This document shows, piece by piece, positions 36,515 to 47,020 of a stretch of 64,000 bases of DNA (the first letter of the stretch is position 1; every line of letters starts with the position of its first letter). A program made the position numbers and the translations under genes. This DNA is from Symbiodinium natans (taxonomy: Eukaryota; Sar; Dinophyceae; Suessiales; Symbiodiniaceae), in NCBI GenBank assembly GCA_905221605.1, contig CAJNDS010002819.1, positions 102,001 to 166,000 of the forward strand, read 5' to 3'. Below the pieces are notes generated by a model that was not told the origin of the DNA, did not search any database, and worked only from the letters and a program-made list of their open reading frames with translations.

Positions 36515-36924
36515 GTGAGTTGGTGTCGAAGTTGTCACTCCAATCGAATCTGAGACCCTTGCGGGGCCTTTACCATGGCTGCGCATCTCCTCCTCCTGAG
36601 GAATCTGAGGAATCAGAGTCTGCAGAGCATCGCAGAGCATTGCAGAGCTGTAGAAGTAGAGAAGGGAGCCACAGAAGCCCCAGAAGTGGCGCGGTCCCAA
36701 AATGGAGATAGCATGAAAGGATATGAAAGGTATGTTCAGTGCGTGGCATGATGAGGTCAACTACCGCTTCGGGATGGTTGTGGCTTCCATGATCGAGAGG
36801 CAGGGGTGCTGAGCAGTTGCAGTCGCGAGCGGACTGAAATGATGTTGCGCAGCCACCGGGGCCGAAGGTTCACGCATGTTCATGCATGTTCCCGCGCTCA
36901 TACGCTTCGCCCAAGTGGCGCCAG

Positions 36925-37004
36925 GATGTACAAGGAGCCTCCGCCGAAGCAGCCTCCTTCCATGCCAGATGCCCCTCGGCTGAGCTTCTCAACATCATTT
37001 CCAG
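36925..37004 (+). CDS. Candidate exon, two possible frames
   Basis: Acceptor GTGGCGCCAG|G, GC donor at TTCCAG|GC. Joined in phase to the 36.4 kb exon it reads MYKEPPPKQPPSMPDAPRLS; read from its own first base it gives DVQGASAEAASFHARC. The phase argument favours the first. Confidence 0.35.
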
Positions 37005-37509
37005 GCTATTGTAACCAGTCTGCAACATACTGGGGGCACACGCGGGCGCACGCGCTTTCGCCAAGGTTCCACTGCGCCTCGTCCTCACGGGCAAGCCCTA
37101 TGCAGGCCAGCCATGCCCCCTCTACCCCTCTCAGGCAAGCCCTCTTGCTCTCAAGTCTTCTGCCCCGAGCCTTGGAGCCCTCCTCACCTGGGTAAGAGAG
37201 CAGAGCCATGGGCAGAGCCATGGGCAGAGCCATGCTTAAAACCATGCTTAGGCCTTAGAGCGAGACTCCCGCAGGTAAGAGAACAGTGGCGAGGCGATTG
37301 GCCGAAGCCTATGGTCTCGAGGTCTGATCCGCCTGCTTCTGCTTTGAATGTTTGAGAATTGGTCTTGTACGCCTTAGCTTGCTGACATGGCATTACACAT
37401 TACACATGGCTTGTCCCAAGCCCCGGTTTGAAAGATTGAATGAGTGCGAGTCTTCTAGAACGGAATCTCCAGGACGTCGCAAGGAGATTTTGCAAGAGCT
37501 TCTGAGCAG

Positions 37510-37569
37510 GTGATCAACTTGGATGAGTTGGTCCGGGACTGCCTGGAGCTTGGCGAGGGCCCCAGGAAA
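37510..37569 (+). CDS. Coding exon VINLDELVRDCLELGEGPRK
   Basis: Acceptor TTCTGAGCAG|GTG and donor AGGAAA|GTAAGAGG, 20 codons in phase 0. The sequence resembles the xIxLDEFVxGCLRLxG segment that follows the EF-hands in many dinoflagellate voltage-gated cation channels. That would fit the hydrophobic exons upstream, but the link is inference. Confidence 0.5.
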
Positions 37570-37673
37570 GTAAGAGGGCGAGAGGCATGTTCCAGGAATC
37601 TGGCTTGGGTATCTCATGTCCTTGACTTTACTGGTTCCTACTCGCTGTGAAAAAAGGGGACAGAGAGAGACGC

Positions 37674-37858
37674 GCGGAAGAAGAAGAACAAGAAGAAGAA
37701 GAAGAAGAAGAAGCAGAAGTAGGATGAAAAAGAAGAAGAAGAAGAACAAGAAGAAGAAGAAGAAGAAGAAGAAGAAGAAGAAGAAGAAAAAATGAGAAGA
37801 AGAAGAAGAAGAAGAATAATGAGAAGAAGAAGAAGAAGAAGAGGAGAGACAGAGAGGA
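37674..37858. repeat. (GAA)n purine tract
   Basis: About 180 bp dominated by GAAGAA on the + strand. The opposite strand yields a spurious Ser/Phe-rich reading frame. Confidence 0.9.
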
Positions 37859-39873
37859 CAGAGACCCGCTTGGCCGGCGTGGCCGGGTCTCCTCGTCTGG
37901 GGGGGCCCTGAAGTGCGCAGAAGAAGCAGAAGAAGAGAGACAGCGAGAGACAGAGAGAGAGAAGACAGCTCCCCCGTGCAGGACAACCCCACTTCATTCT
38001 GACAACCTCCACAGACGTATGTACACGGCTTCCGCATTCTTGCACTCAACCGGGCACACGAGAAGACCCTGCGTCGCCTTTTGCAAAAGGCAAATCGGCG
38101 GATGCTGAGCCGGCTGAGCCCAGTGGGTCAGCCCAGTCACCTCAAAGCAGAAGGATGCGTGAGCCGCACGTTCAAGGGCTCGGTTCTCTTGAGAGTTCCT
38201 CTCGTGGGGCTTTGCGCAGACATCCGGAGATGTCAAGTATGAGTCATGGCTTGAAGGTTTCGCAGTCGGTTAGTCGCACCTCTGATGCCAAGCAGATTGC
38301 AGTTACTTGTTTTCCCAATATGGACAAGCAGTATCACCAAGAAGCCTCTCAAGAAGAAGCCAGCCGGAGCAAGAGCCCCCGAAAGCTTGGTCCAAGAGAC
38401 CACCCTGCGATCTCCCCCCCCACCGCCTGCGTCTGAGGCGACCTGCAGGTGCGAGCTGGTTTGACGGAGGTTGTGTTTGTGTAATGTTGTGCTTTATGGA
38501 GTTTCATGGATTCGACTTTGGCTATTGTGGCGATGTTGCCGTTGCGGAGGGGACTTCTATGGTGACTTATGAGGTTCCCCTTCCTTGTGTGGCTCCCGCT
38601 GGCCACACAGGGGCCAAACCTCTTGGTGAAAAGCGGGAAAAAGCTCTGAAGCGTCTTCAACTCTCCTCTACCGCATGAGAGGAGTGTGGGCATGACTGGC
38701 AGGTTTCCTGACCATTCCTCTATCAGACTCCAAGTTCCAAAGCTCTCCGTCGGAGGCCGTGGGTCAAAAGCTGGCGGCGCTTCTCGACGCTGGCAAGGCA
38801 CTGCCAAGCCCTGGCGTGGCTTTGGTTGTTTGTGCCCCAGCCAAGACGTGGGGCTTGTTGATTGTTGGTTATTATCCTCGTCCCGGTCTCGGGACCTGGG
38901 TCTCCATTTGACAGAGTAGGATTCGTTGAAAGTGCCCACCCCCAAAAAATCACGCCAAAAAATCCAGGAGAGAGAATCCCCAGAGCGCCCCTTGAGTTAT
39001 GAGATCCATTTCCTAACAGGACTCCAACCAAAATCGCCGAGCGATCTCTTCTCGCTTGATTCGCTGTTTTCTAGATTTTTCGATTTCCCATTGCAGTTCA
39101 GTTTTGGCCGATTGTTGGGCGATGTCTTGCCGATGTTTTCCCGATTTTTGCGGGAACCCCCCGGAAAACATGGGAAAATAGTTTCGACTTGACACCGATA
39201 TTTGGATAGTTCAGATTTTTCCCATTTCTCGATTCCTTTCATAATCCTTTGAGAGGAATATGAAAGTCACTGCTGCAGATGATCACCGGTGTGACCCCCC
39301 TCTCCCCCAGCAATCCTGCGGAAGCACCTGCAGCAGAGTATACACTCCAGCAGAGTAACAATGACAGACTGCCCACCCAGAGAAGCCAACCCGTGCGACC
39401 TCCACAACTTTGCATGGTACCATGCAAGGTCAAGGTACGCCAAGCTGTATGTTCGCATTTGGAGACCATTCTAAGGCTGTTCGTGCCGGGAAATTTGTGG
39501 AACCTCAAGTAAGAAGTGAACGCATCGATGTGTTTCGGGAATGGCCGAAAAGAAGCAGGAAAACCAGCATTCCCAGAGTCGGTGGACTTGTGACAGCCCT
39601 TCACGGTGAATTGAGCCAGGCCGTACCTGCTGAGTTGTATGCCTCGGGCCCAGTCACTCCTGTGGGCAAATGCTTCGGGGGTCCGCCTTGGCCGTCAGAG
39701 TTGCAGCTACAGGAAGAGCAACAAAGCAAACAAAACTAGCGGACGGCACTAGCGGCAGAGATGCATCGAGTACATAACGGCTCCGACAGCAACCGGAGAG
39801 CAGGCCACCGAAGGTAGCAAAAGCAGCAGGGCTCTGCTTCTTTTTTCTCCGGGCTGATTAGTGGACGTCACAG

Positions 39874-40065
39874 GTCGCCTCGATCGAAGAAGTGCCGGTT
39901 CCGCATAGCGCCCAGGTGCAAATGGTCGTGACCAGGCTCCGAATGCTCTTTCCCGACGACATCCCCAAAGAAGCCGACGAGGACCCGTCTGACAGTGCTG
40001 ACACGAGAGCTTACCGCGCTGTCCCTTTCGGACAGCGCGCTCCCACCGAGAGTGACCACGTATGA
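39874..40065 (+). CDS. Terminal exon of a + strand gene
   Basis: Acceptor GGACGTCACAG|GTC, 63 codons and TGA at 40063-40065. It begins VASIEEVPVPHSAQVQMVV, continues TRLRMLFPDDIPKEADEDP, and ends with a polar tail (PTESDHV). Entry in phase 0 matches the phase-0 exit of the 37.5 kb exon, so the two may be consecutive or nearly so; it could then be the cytosolic tail of a channel-like protein. High coding character. Confidence 0.55.
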   Translation, partial: VASIEEVPVPHSAQVQMVVTRLRMLFPDDIPKEADEDPSDSADTRAYRAVPFGQRAPTESDHV

Positions 40066-40610
40066 ATCGTCCTGCCTGCTCATTCACTGCCGTTTGCGTC
40101 CGCTCAAATCCTAATCTGTTCGAATTCTCGTGAGCGACTTCTACAGCTCGTGCGTACGTCTGCATGCTGCGGACTTAGATGACTCTAGTGACTGAAGATC
40201 CCCGCCCTCCTAGAGTGCTCCAGGGCTGTGCGCAGGCAAAAGCGGAAGGCGATGAGCTAGCAGCGGAGCCAGATTCGGCGGAGCCTGCGCAGGCAAAGGT
40301 GAAGTGGGAGATTCTCGTTTTGGGTAGATGGAGTTGAGTGGCGTTTGATGGCGTTTGCTTCTGTAGCAAGTTGACATGTCATGTTGGCAGATGCGCCCTC
40401 CCAAGTCTGGAGACGTCTGTTTCATCCCCTATGCGCAGATGCTGGGAACCTAGGGTCCCAGCTAGGGTCCTAGGGTCCTAGGGTGCAGCGTGGCAGGCCT
40501 CGCCGGCCGAAGGAGCGGAAACCGCAGAGGCACGAAGTCTTAAGTACCTGCTGCATCCGGCTGCTGATCTTCTGACCGTGAAGTCGTTCGATTCGGTGAA
40601 GATTTTCCGT

Positions 40611-40649
<39 letters not shown>

Positions 40650-42025
40650 GGTGGGTGGGGGGGACGCAGCACGCAGTTGCAAAGCATTCGAGCGAAACGC
40701 CTCTGTAAAGATGCCCACCGCGAAATTGCCATTCGTTGTCGACTCCCAATTGTGGGACTCAAATCGTGTCAAGCCACTGAATCCAGTCATAAAGGCACTG
40801 CAAGGAGGTGTGGCCGAAAGTGCTAGTTGTGTCTGGATTGGTAAAGCTTATCAGCTTCCTGCCAGCATGCCTGTGACTTCTGGGTACCACGAAGCTGAGA
40901 AAGTTTGATCGAAGCGCGCTTTGCACACGCCTCGGCCGACTCGCAAGGATAGATACATATCGTTCGTGGCAGGCTGTGCCCGCCGATGCGGTTGAGCAGC
41001 CGCAGGACTGTCTGGGTGCCCTTTCCTTTCTTTCGGGGTGAGTCGCAAGACGTCACTCAATGTCACGTGAGGGTCATACGTACATACGTACTTACGTACG
41101 TGCGTACGCGCGCGCGCACATACACAGGTAATCTACGCATGCATGCGTGCATCCATCCGAACATACACATCAGAGCATCTTCTTGTGGCTATTGTTTTGA
41201 GGGTCTAGGAGTCGATGCGGCCACCAGCTGAGATGCTAAAAGACACGAGTTATGATGAGCAACATGAGCTGTTAAGTGGGCAAATGTTGTGAGTTATTAG
41301 ACGCATGGCTAGTGAGGTCTCTTTCAGCTCGAGTGAGTATGCGCGCATGTGTGTGTGTGTGTGTCCTGCTTCACCTCAGACTTGAAGCGCAGGAAGCATC
41401 GCCGGAAGAGGGCTTGTCGCAGCCAGCCCCCGATGAGGCCCTTTGCTCCGTTGACTAGAGACACGGCCACGCAGTCTCGTACACTTGCGTACGCACTGTC
41501 TTTTTTCTCGCCGGGGGACATTTCCTGGTATTGGGAACAAAGTGCCGCGTTGTGCATGAAGAGATCACATTGCAAATGAGCGGCAACCTTTGTTGCACAG
41601 AGGTCTTGTGCGCTTGTGGAGGGATGCTGCCACAAGCTTTTGAACCATTTCAAGCCCCTTGCAGCCATACGGATGGACAAAGCTCAAACTCCCAAAACTC
41701 CCAAAACGTCCAAAACGTCCAACACGTCCAAAACCTCCAAGCCAACTTCAGCGCCAGTCTCTGCTGCACAAAGGCTGCCGATCCTGACGAGACAGTTGGG
41801 GGTGCCACGGCAGAAGGACGAATCTCGATGCCATGATTGCGACAGTTACACGAGAAGTTACATATTGTGCAGGTCTTCAAGAGATCATGACACGAGGCTA
41901 GTACGACCGAGGGCTCTACCATGCATCCGGACCATGTCGCAGCTTGTCGATTCGTGCTTGGGTGTTTTTGGGCTCTCAGAATCACCTGGGCAGAGAGCCG
42001 CCGAGCCCGCTCTAGCGCTGAGTCG
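40066..42025. other. Mostly non-coding interval between + strand genes
   Basis: Holds the (GT)n tract, an alternating ACGTAC/GCGCGC block (about 41082-41120), a second GT run (41349-41364) and a short CCAAAACGTCCAAAACG tandem (about 41695-41740). A frame at about 40710-40908 (LPFVVDSQLWDSNRVKPLNP) is open but has no clear splice sites. Confidence 0.4.
40612..40647. repeat. (GT)n microsatellite
   Basis: GTGTGTGT run followed by GGGTGGGTGGGGGG. Confidence 0.9.
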
Positions 42026-42595
42026 ATGCCGGGTTTGTCAGCGATGCTGGACTCCGCCACCCGCTCCCTTGCCAGGGCTGAGGCCTTACCTCAGTTTGAG
42101 CCGGAGACGGAGCAAACCGAGCAAAGGGCACATTCTGTACCGATTCTGGGCGTCTCTCGCTGGAAGCTGGGGCTTGGCTCGGCCTTGGCCTTGATTGGAC
42201 TCTTTGGATGCGGCTGGGCGCTTGCCACGGCCTCCTTGCACGGGTTCTCCCCATCCCCGGGGCCGCCGCAGGCCACCGAATCGACAGGGTCGGCCATTGA
42301 TCTCGGCGAGATGCGGGTGGCCGGAGAAGTGGTCTTTGGAGGTTTCGCAGGTTTCGGCAAGCTGGGCCATTGCCACAAGGTTCCAACGGAAGTGCTGAAG
42401 ATGAATCCCTCGTTCACTGTACGAGGCACCAAAACCAAGATGACGATCTACGCCAAGGAGAACTGTGAGCAGCAGCGTCAGGAAGTTATCGGCTCCTGCG
42501 ACCCTAGTGCTGCCTCGGACATCATGCGGGCAATCAACGGTGTAGATCATGAATGGCTTGAACAGGCCCAGAGCTTCTCGATCGAGTATTGCTGA
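42026..42595 (+). CDS. Single-pass membrane protein, 189 residues
   Basis: ATG at 42026 and TGA at 42593-42595 in one exon. Residues 1-45 are polar and acidic. Residues about 48-70 (GLGSALALIGLFGCGWALAT) form one transmembrane helix preceded by Arg and Lys. A Pro-rich stalk follows, then a compact domain with cysteines (KLGHCHKVPTEV, YAKENCEQQRQEV, GSCDPS, C-terminal YC). I infer type II topology. The frame is open upstream of this ATG to 41921, so the start could be earlier. It is the last + strand gene before the convergence point. Family unknown. Confidence 0.6.
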   Translation: MPGLSAMLDSATRSLARAEALPQFEPETEQTEQRAHSVPILGVSRWKLGLGSALALIGLFGCGWALATASLHGFSPSPGPPQATESTGSAIDLGEMRVAGEVVFGGFAGFGKLGHCHKVPTEVLKMNPSFTVRGTKTKMTIYAKENCEQQRQEVIGSCDPSAASDIMRAINGVDHEWLEQAQSFSIEYC

Positions 42596-44328
42596 GCCGA
42601 GTGCTGCTGAGGCAATTCTTGACACCGTGAGATCGTCGCCGGTAATTGTGGTTTGTCGGCTTTGCGTTCATTCCCTGACAATCCAGCTTTGAAGTTTCCC
42701 TGTGGCTGGGGCAAAGAACCCAGCACTTGCAAAGCCTTCGCGGTTGAGGTAGTCCACAAGTGAAGCCGAACGAAGTGAGTTAAGTCATAATCATGAATCA
42801 TACTCATAAAGTGCATGCTTTCTGTACTTGGTGAGCAGTGGGAGACAGCCGCATGGAGATCGTTGTGCTTTCAAAACAGCAGTTCCCTTCGCAAAAGATG
42901 CTCCAAGGGAGACAAGGAGTGCAAGGCACCGAAGGCGCCACGTGACGCAGACAAGACAAAAGGGGGTGGCAACTCGAGTCAAGACCGTGCAGATCCGCCC
43001 CGACGCTCGTAGGATCGTAGGCGTGGCATAGTTGAGCCTGAGCCGCACTGCCAAACCGAGCCTCTCCAGGACCCATCGGAGGACAAGGCAAGGGAGCCAA
43101 GCTTGCGAGGGCGATCTCGAAAGTCGGTGCAGAGTGCTCTTTTTGATTCTTGCTCTGGGGGCTTCAGCGTGCCAACAGCAACAACTGCCGTTGGTATGGT
43201 AGCTCCCATGTGTAAAACATGTGGGGACGACGGACGACGTGTGGGCCCCACCCCGAACACAGGTCCGGACAGAGATCTGCTCACACCGCGGGGGTGGACG
43301 CTTGGCCGCAAGTATCCGCAAGTATCCTCCAAGTGCCCACAACCGAGCACATCTGAGCACCATCCTTTCTCTCGAAAGAGGGTGTTTTTTTTGTGGTCGT
43401 GGACAGCTGCTTCGGACCGTGATGCCCCTCTCCCCCAAAACAGAAACGGATGGCCTGAAACAAGGCCCAGGCCCAGGCCCCTTCACGGCGGCCTGGGGTC
43501 CCTGGGATACCGCTTCAAGGCTTAAAGTGAAAAGATGAGAAAGTCTCCTCTCCAGTCTGAGGATTCTGCTTGGCTTCCCTGACGACGCTGTGAGGGCCCG
43601 GAGCCTGAGAGTGCGCGAAAGGCGTTGCGCTGTTTCGATCATTCTTGTCCTCTTTTGGGGGCGAGCAGTCTGCGAGCCGAGCTGCGAGCCTTTTGCTTTT
43701 CATCCTGATCTTCAGTTGGCCCTCCTGGAGAGATTCCTGAGCGGCTTTGTCCAGCCGCAGGCAGGTCAGGCTCCATTCTCTTTGGAGCAGTGCTGGCTTC
43801 TTGATGGCTTCGGCGCTTTCAGGCTTCCAGGGCCCCTGAGGCTCCATCTAGGAAGGCGAGCGCAACTCCAGCTTCTGGCGCAGGCCCAGCCCACGCCGAA
43901 GGCGTACCAGCTCAGAAAAGAGGCATCCGGCAGGTTTTTGGTGTGAGAGCTCACCCCTGAGAGGGTCTCGAATTTTCGGGTCAGTGAAGAAATGAAGTGT
44001 GGAGATTTCCGACGAGGCTTGCGTTCACGTTGGTTCACTCGTGCTGTTTTTTGCCCGTGCGTTTCGTGGCAGCCGCGAAGTCATGGGAGTCCACGCCCAC
44101 CCCCCCCATGCCCCCCCACCCCACGGAATAAGGAGGCCCAAAAGAAATAAGGGTTAAATAAGCAAAAAAAGGGGTCAGAGAGATAAGGGCCTAATAGCCG
44201 CCTATTAAGCGCTTATTTCGGTTGGCTGGGTTTGCCTTAATCCTCCCTTATTTCCCAAAAATAATGGCAGAATAAGAGTAAAATAAGGGCTGCTTAAAGA
44301 AAACGGTCATTCCAGGGATTCGGAGTTT

Positions 44329-44669
44329 CAAGCGGCAGTGTTCCAATGCAATGTTTAGAGTTGGCGGAACCTTTGGCAGGGGTTTGGGGCGGCTTTGGTT
44401 TGGACTAGTGTGGGAGGTTGGGGATTCGGAGTTTCAAGCAGTAGGGTTGGTTGTTCCAGGAATGTGGCTTTTCAGGGCAGTAGCGGGGGGTGAGGTGTTT
44501 AGAAGTCAAGCGGCAGTGTTCCAATGCAATGTTTAGAGTTGGCAGAACCTTTGGCAGGGGTTTGGGGGGCTTTGGTTTGGACTAGTGTGGGAGGTTGGGG
44601 ATTCAAGCAGTAGGGTTGGTTGTTCCAGGAATGTGGCTTTTCAGGGCAGTAGCGGGGGGTGAGGTGTTT
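44329..44669. repeat. Tandem duplication, about 170 bp x 2
   Basis: CAAGCGGCAGTGTTCCAATG... at 44329-44500 recurs at 44507-44669. The second copy lacks a 10-bp stretch (near CGGAGTTT) but is otherwise nearly identical. Confidence 0.9.
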
Positions 44670-44883
44670 ATAAGGAGGGTTCAACTTTTGGATGGGTATT
44701 TGTGACATCCCGGACACAGTTGATGAAACTGCGTGTGGGAGAAAACCCTGTGCTCTGCTTGGCCGATAAGACTTGCATTGGCAGGTTTGATTTTGAGTTT
44801 AGGGCGGGTTGTCGACGCTTTTCCACACCCTGCATTCCGCCGCTGCCGGCGTGCCAGTGAGCACCTGCCCAAGTATGCGCTGG

Positions 44884-45310
44884 AGGCGAATTACGAGTAA
44901 AATAAGGGTGAAATAAGGGAAATAAGGGTGAAATAAGGGTGAAATAAAGGAAATTAGGGCGAACTTATGGAGATGAAAGCGAAATATGTGCGAAATAAGC
45001 GTAAATTAAGGGTGAAATAAGGCAAATAAGGGTGAAATAAGGTGAGATAAGGGAATTTGGGGCGAAAATGAGGTAAATTCAGGCTGAGATAAGGGAAATA
45101 AGGGTGAAATAAGGGTGAGACAAGGGAAGTTGAGGCGAAAATGAAGTAAATTCAGGCTGAGATGCAGGAAACAAGGGTGAAATAAGGATGGCATATATAA
45201 GGGAAATTAGGGCGAAATAAGACCAAAATAAAGAAAATTCGGGCGAAGTAAGGGGAACATGAGGGAAAGAAGTATGACATAGGGTAATTTAAGGGTGACC
45301 TAGGGCGAAA
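44884..45310. repeat. 11-bp tandem array, GTGAAATAAGG orientation
   Basis: Degenerate GTGAAATAAGG units with interspersed GGGCGAAA variants. It lies just 3' of the - strand Pro-rich gene. Confidence 0.85.
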
Positions 45311-45500
45311 AGGCGACATGCTTAAGTGTACTTTGTTCAGTGCAAATGCTGGGCATGGTCCAAGCTCCTTTTTGTGGTCTGCCAATGAGTGCAGATTAAA
45401 CACACACGTGCTTAGTGGCAGTAAGGCCACCCCGTCTCAGCCAATGGCATAGCATCATGAGCACGAGTGCAAAAAGAAAGGCGCAGCTAATTATCTGTCT

Positions 45501-46380
45501 TCAATTGCGGCTCTGCCGTTTCGGGGAGCGCGAGCGGGAAGCTGGTTGCGCCGGAGGGTCCATGGACTGCGCTGGCATTGTCGGCGTCCTGGGCTGCTTC
45601 AACTGCAGCGGAACATCATTCAGCAGCGCCGTGCGTGTCCTCACCTGCAGCGGAACGTCATTCAGCAGCTCCCTGCGTCGCGCCTCTTGCCTGTCCTCGG
45701 GTTTGTCTCGCAACTTCCCTCCTGTCTGCGCTCATCATCTGTATACAATTCAAATGAAACCAACAACATGATAGACACAGCCGTTAGCCTGCAAAACATG
45801 TCGAGTTGCGGCATTGAGATCCACTCTGTGAGCTCTTGCATGTGTGCCACTGTATTCCTGTGGCGCGCGATCTAATTCCTGAACAGAAGCACGACCGGCG
45901 ACCGGGGCTGTCAGGTTAAACCACGCCACAAAAACTCAAAACCCAAGCGCTATGCAAATACAGCCCAGTCACGCGAGAACACACGATCGTCTGCTCTGGC
46001 AGTGTCGGTGGCGGCGGCGGTGGCGGCGGTGGCGGCGGTGACTGCGCCTGCCACGCCGGCCAGTGCGCAGCCCACATCCCGAGCCAGGGCTGGAACAGTG
46101 GCCATTGCATTCCCATGGGACTACTCATCGTCGGCAGTGCCCCAAACGGTGTTGGCCCTGGCAGCACATGCGCAGTCGCCTGGACAGGAGGCTGGGCTGG
46201 CAAAGACGACGAAGGTGTCGATGGCTGGACAGGAGGCTGGGCTGGCAAGGAAGACGACGGTGTCGATGGCTGGACAGGAAGCTGGGCTGATGTCGAGTGC
46301 CGCGGTGCTCGGGAGGGGCGAGGACTAGGGGCGCAAGACGGCCGAGGCAGTGACTTGGAATCGCGGTGTCCGCTTGCCAT
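45501..46380 (-). CDS. Pro-rich two-exon protein, 208 residues
   Basis: Exon 1 46380-45975 (ATG 46380-46378) and exon 2 45721-45501 join in phase 1 across a 253-nt intron with a GC donor and a CAG acceptor. A pyrimidine-rich GATCTTTTCCTAG lies about 20 nt 5' of the ATG and could be a trans- or cis-splice acceptor. The N-terminal part is Ser/Pro-rich with 15-residue repeats (QPSTPSSSLPAQPPV, from 45-bp tandem repeats), a Trp/Met patch (GMQWPLFQPWLGMWAAHWPA) and a poly-Pro run. Exon 2 has two LLNDVPLQ repeats and an SRSRSPKRQSRN tail like RS/RNA-binding linkers. An unstructured nuclear or RNA-related protein is possible; function not assignable. Confidence 0.55.
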
Positions 46381-46514
46381 GGAGTCAGCGTTCACCGCTA
46401 GGAAAAGATCACACAGCTGTTGAGAACCGAAACTATCAACCACCAAAGGGCAACCTCGGGGCCAAAACAGGAATCCGGAAGGCAACCCCCAAACCCTGGC
46501 GCGCGCCCTTCATC

Positions 46515-46525
46515 CTTGAGCCAAA
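46515..46525 (-). other. Possible relic spliced-leader 3' end
   Basis: The - strand reads TTTGGCTCAAG, identical to the last 11 nt of the dinoflagellate spliced leader, 135 nt upstream of the Pro-rich gene's ATG. Chance occurrence in 64 kb is not negligible (a few percent). Confidence 0.2.
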
Positions 46526-46839
46526 GTTTCAGGGGGGTTTCTGGTCTTTAAACCCTCAAGGCCAGGATAAATAAAGATTGAAAAAACCCTTCAAAGAAAC
46601 TAAAAGGTCCCGCAACCTCACAACAACCCCAAAAATCCCCCCAAACCCCCGAAATCACCCAAAGTCACCCCCCAAACCCCAAACCCTTCAATCCAAACCA
46701 AATTGAGCAAAGGTTTAAAAAAGGGTGAAATAGTAATAGCACAAAGGGAAACGGGAAACCTCTCCGGCCTCCCTCCCCCCACCCCACCCTCCACACACAC
46801 ACCCACCCTAAACCCCCTCTATAAACCCGACAAACGTTT

Positions 46840-46880
46840 TTCCCCAAAACCCCTTAAACCCTCAACCTTAAAACCCTAAA
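46840..46880. repeat. Degenerate CCCTAAA tract
   Basis: CCTTAAACCCTCAACCTTAA with AAACCCTAAAA following; telomere-like repeat in the C-rich orientation. Confidence 0.6.
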
Positions 46881-47020
46881 ATGTAAAAGAACCCCACCTG
46901 CGTTCCCGCCCAGCGCGGCCAAGGCGTCCGAGTCTTTTGAGCCTCCCAAAGCCTCGGCCGTTCTCGGGTTCAAGGTTTAGGGCGGATCGCGGGTCTTATT
47001 CTCATATTACACAGCCACAT

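Larger units (their letters stand above)
42596..45500. other. Convergent intergenic interval between opposite gene blocks
   Basis: Lies between the 3' end of the last + gene and the 3' end of the first - gene. It contains open frames on both strands near 43.5-43.95 kb of doubtful status, an AATAAGGG-rich patch (44140-44290), a tandem duplication (44329-44669) and an 11-bp repeat array (44884-45310). Confidence 0.5.

Noticed and set aside
37393-38049. 218-codon - strand frame rich in Ser and Phe
   Set aside because: Caused by the (GAA)n tract.
39410-39739. 109-codon + frame and a competing - strand frame
   Set aside because: Neither strand has defining splice sites or a recognisable family; the coding strand is undecided.
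42791-43642. 283-codon open frame on the - strand
   Set aside because: Composition is Arg/Cys/Ser-rich and looks random, with no domain or splice context; a frame of this length is expected about once by chance in a GC-rich 64-kb window.
43515-43847. 110-codon - strand frame (MEPQGPWKPESAEAIKKPAL...) and an overlapping + frame
   Set aside because: Both strands look equally coding, and neither has splice sites or a family match. Left open, not annotated as a gene.
45006-45194. Small - strand frames rich in Phe, Pro and Leu across the arrays (also near 56.6, 60.4 and 47.3 kb)
   Set aside because: Translations of the 11-bp repeat.
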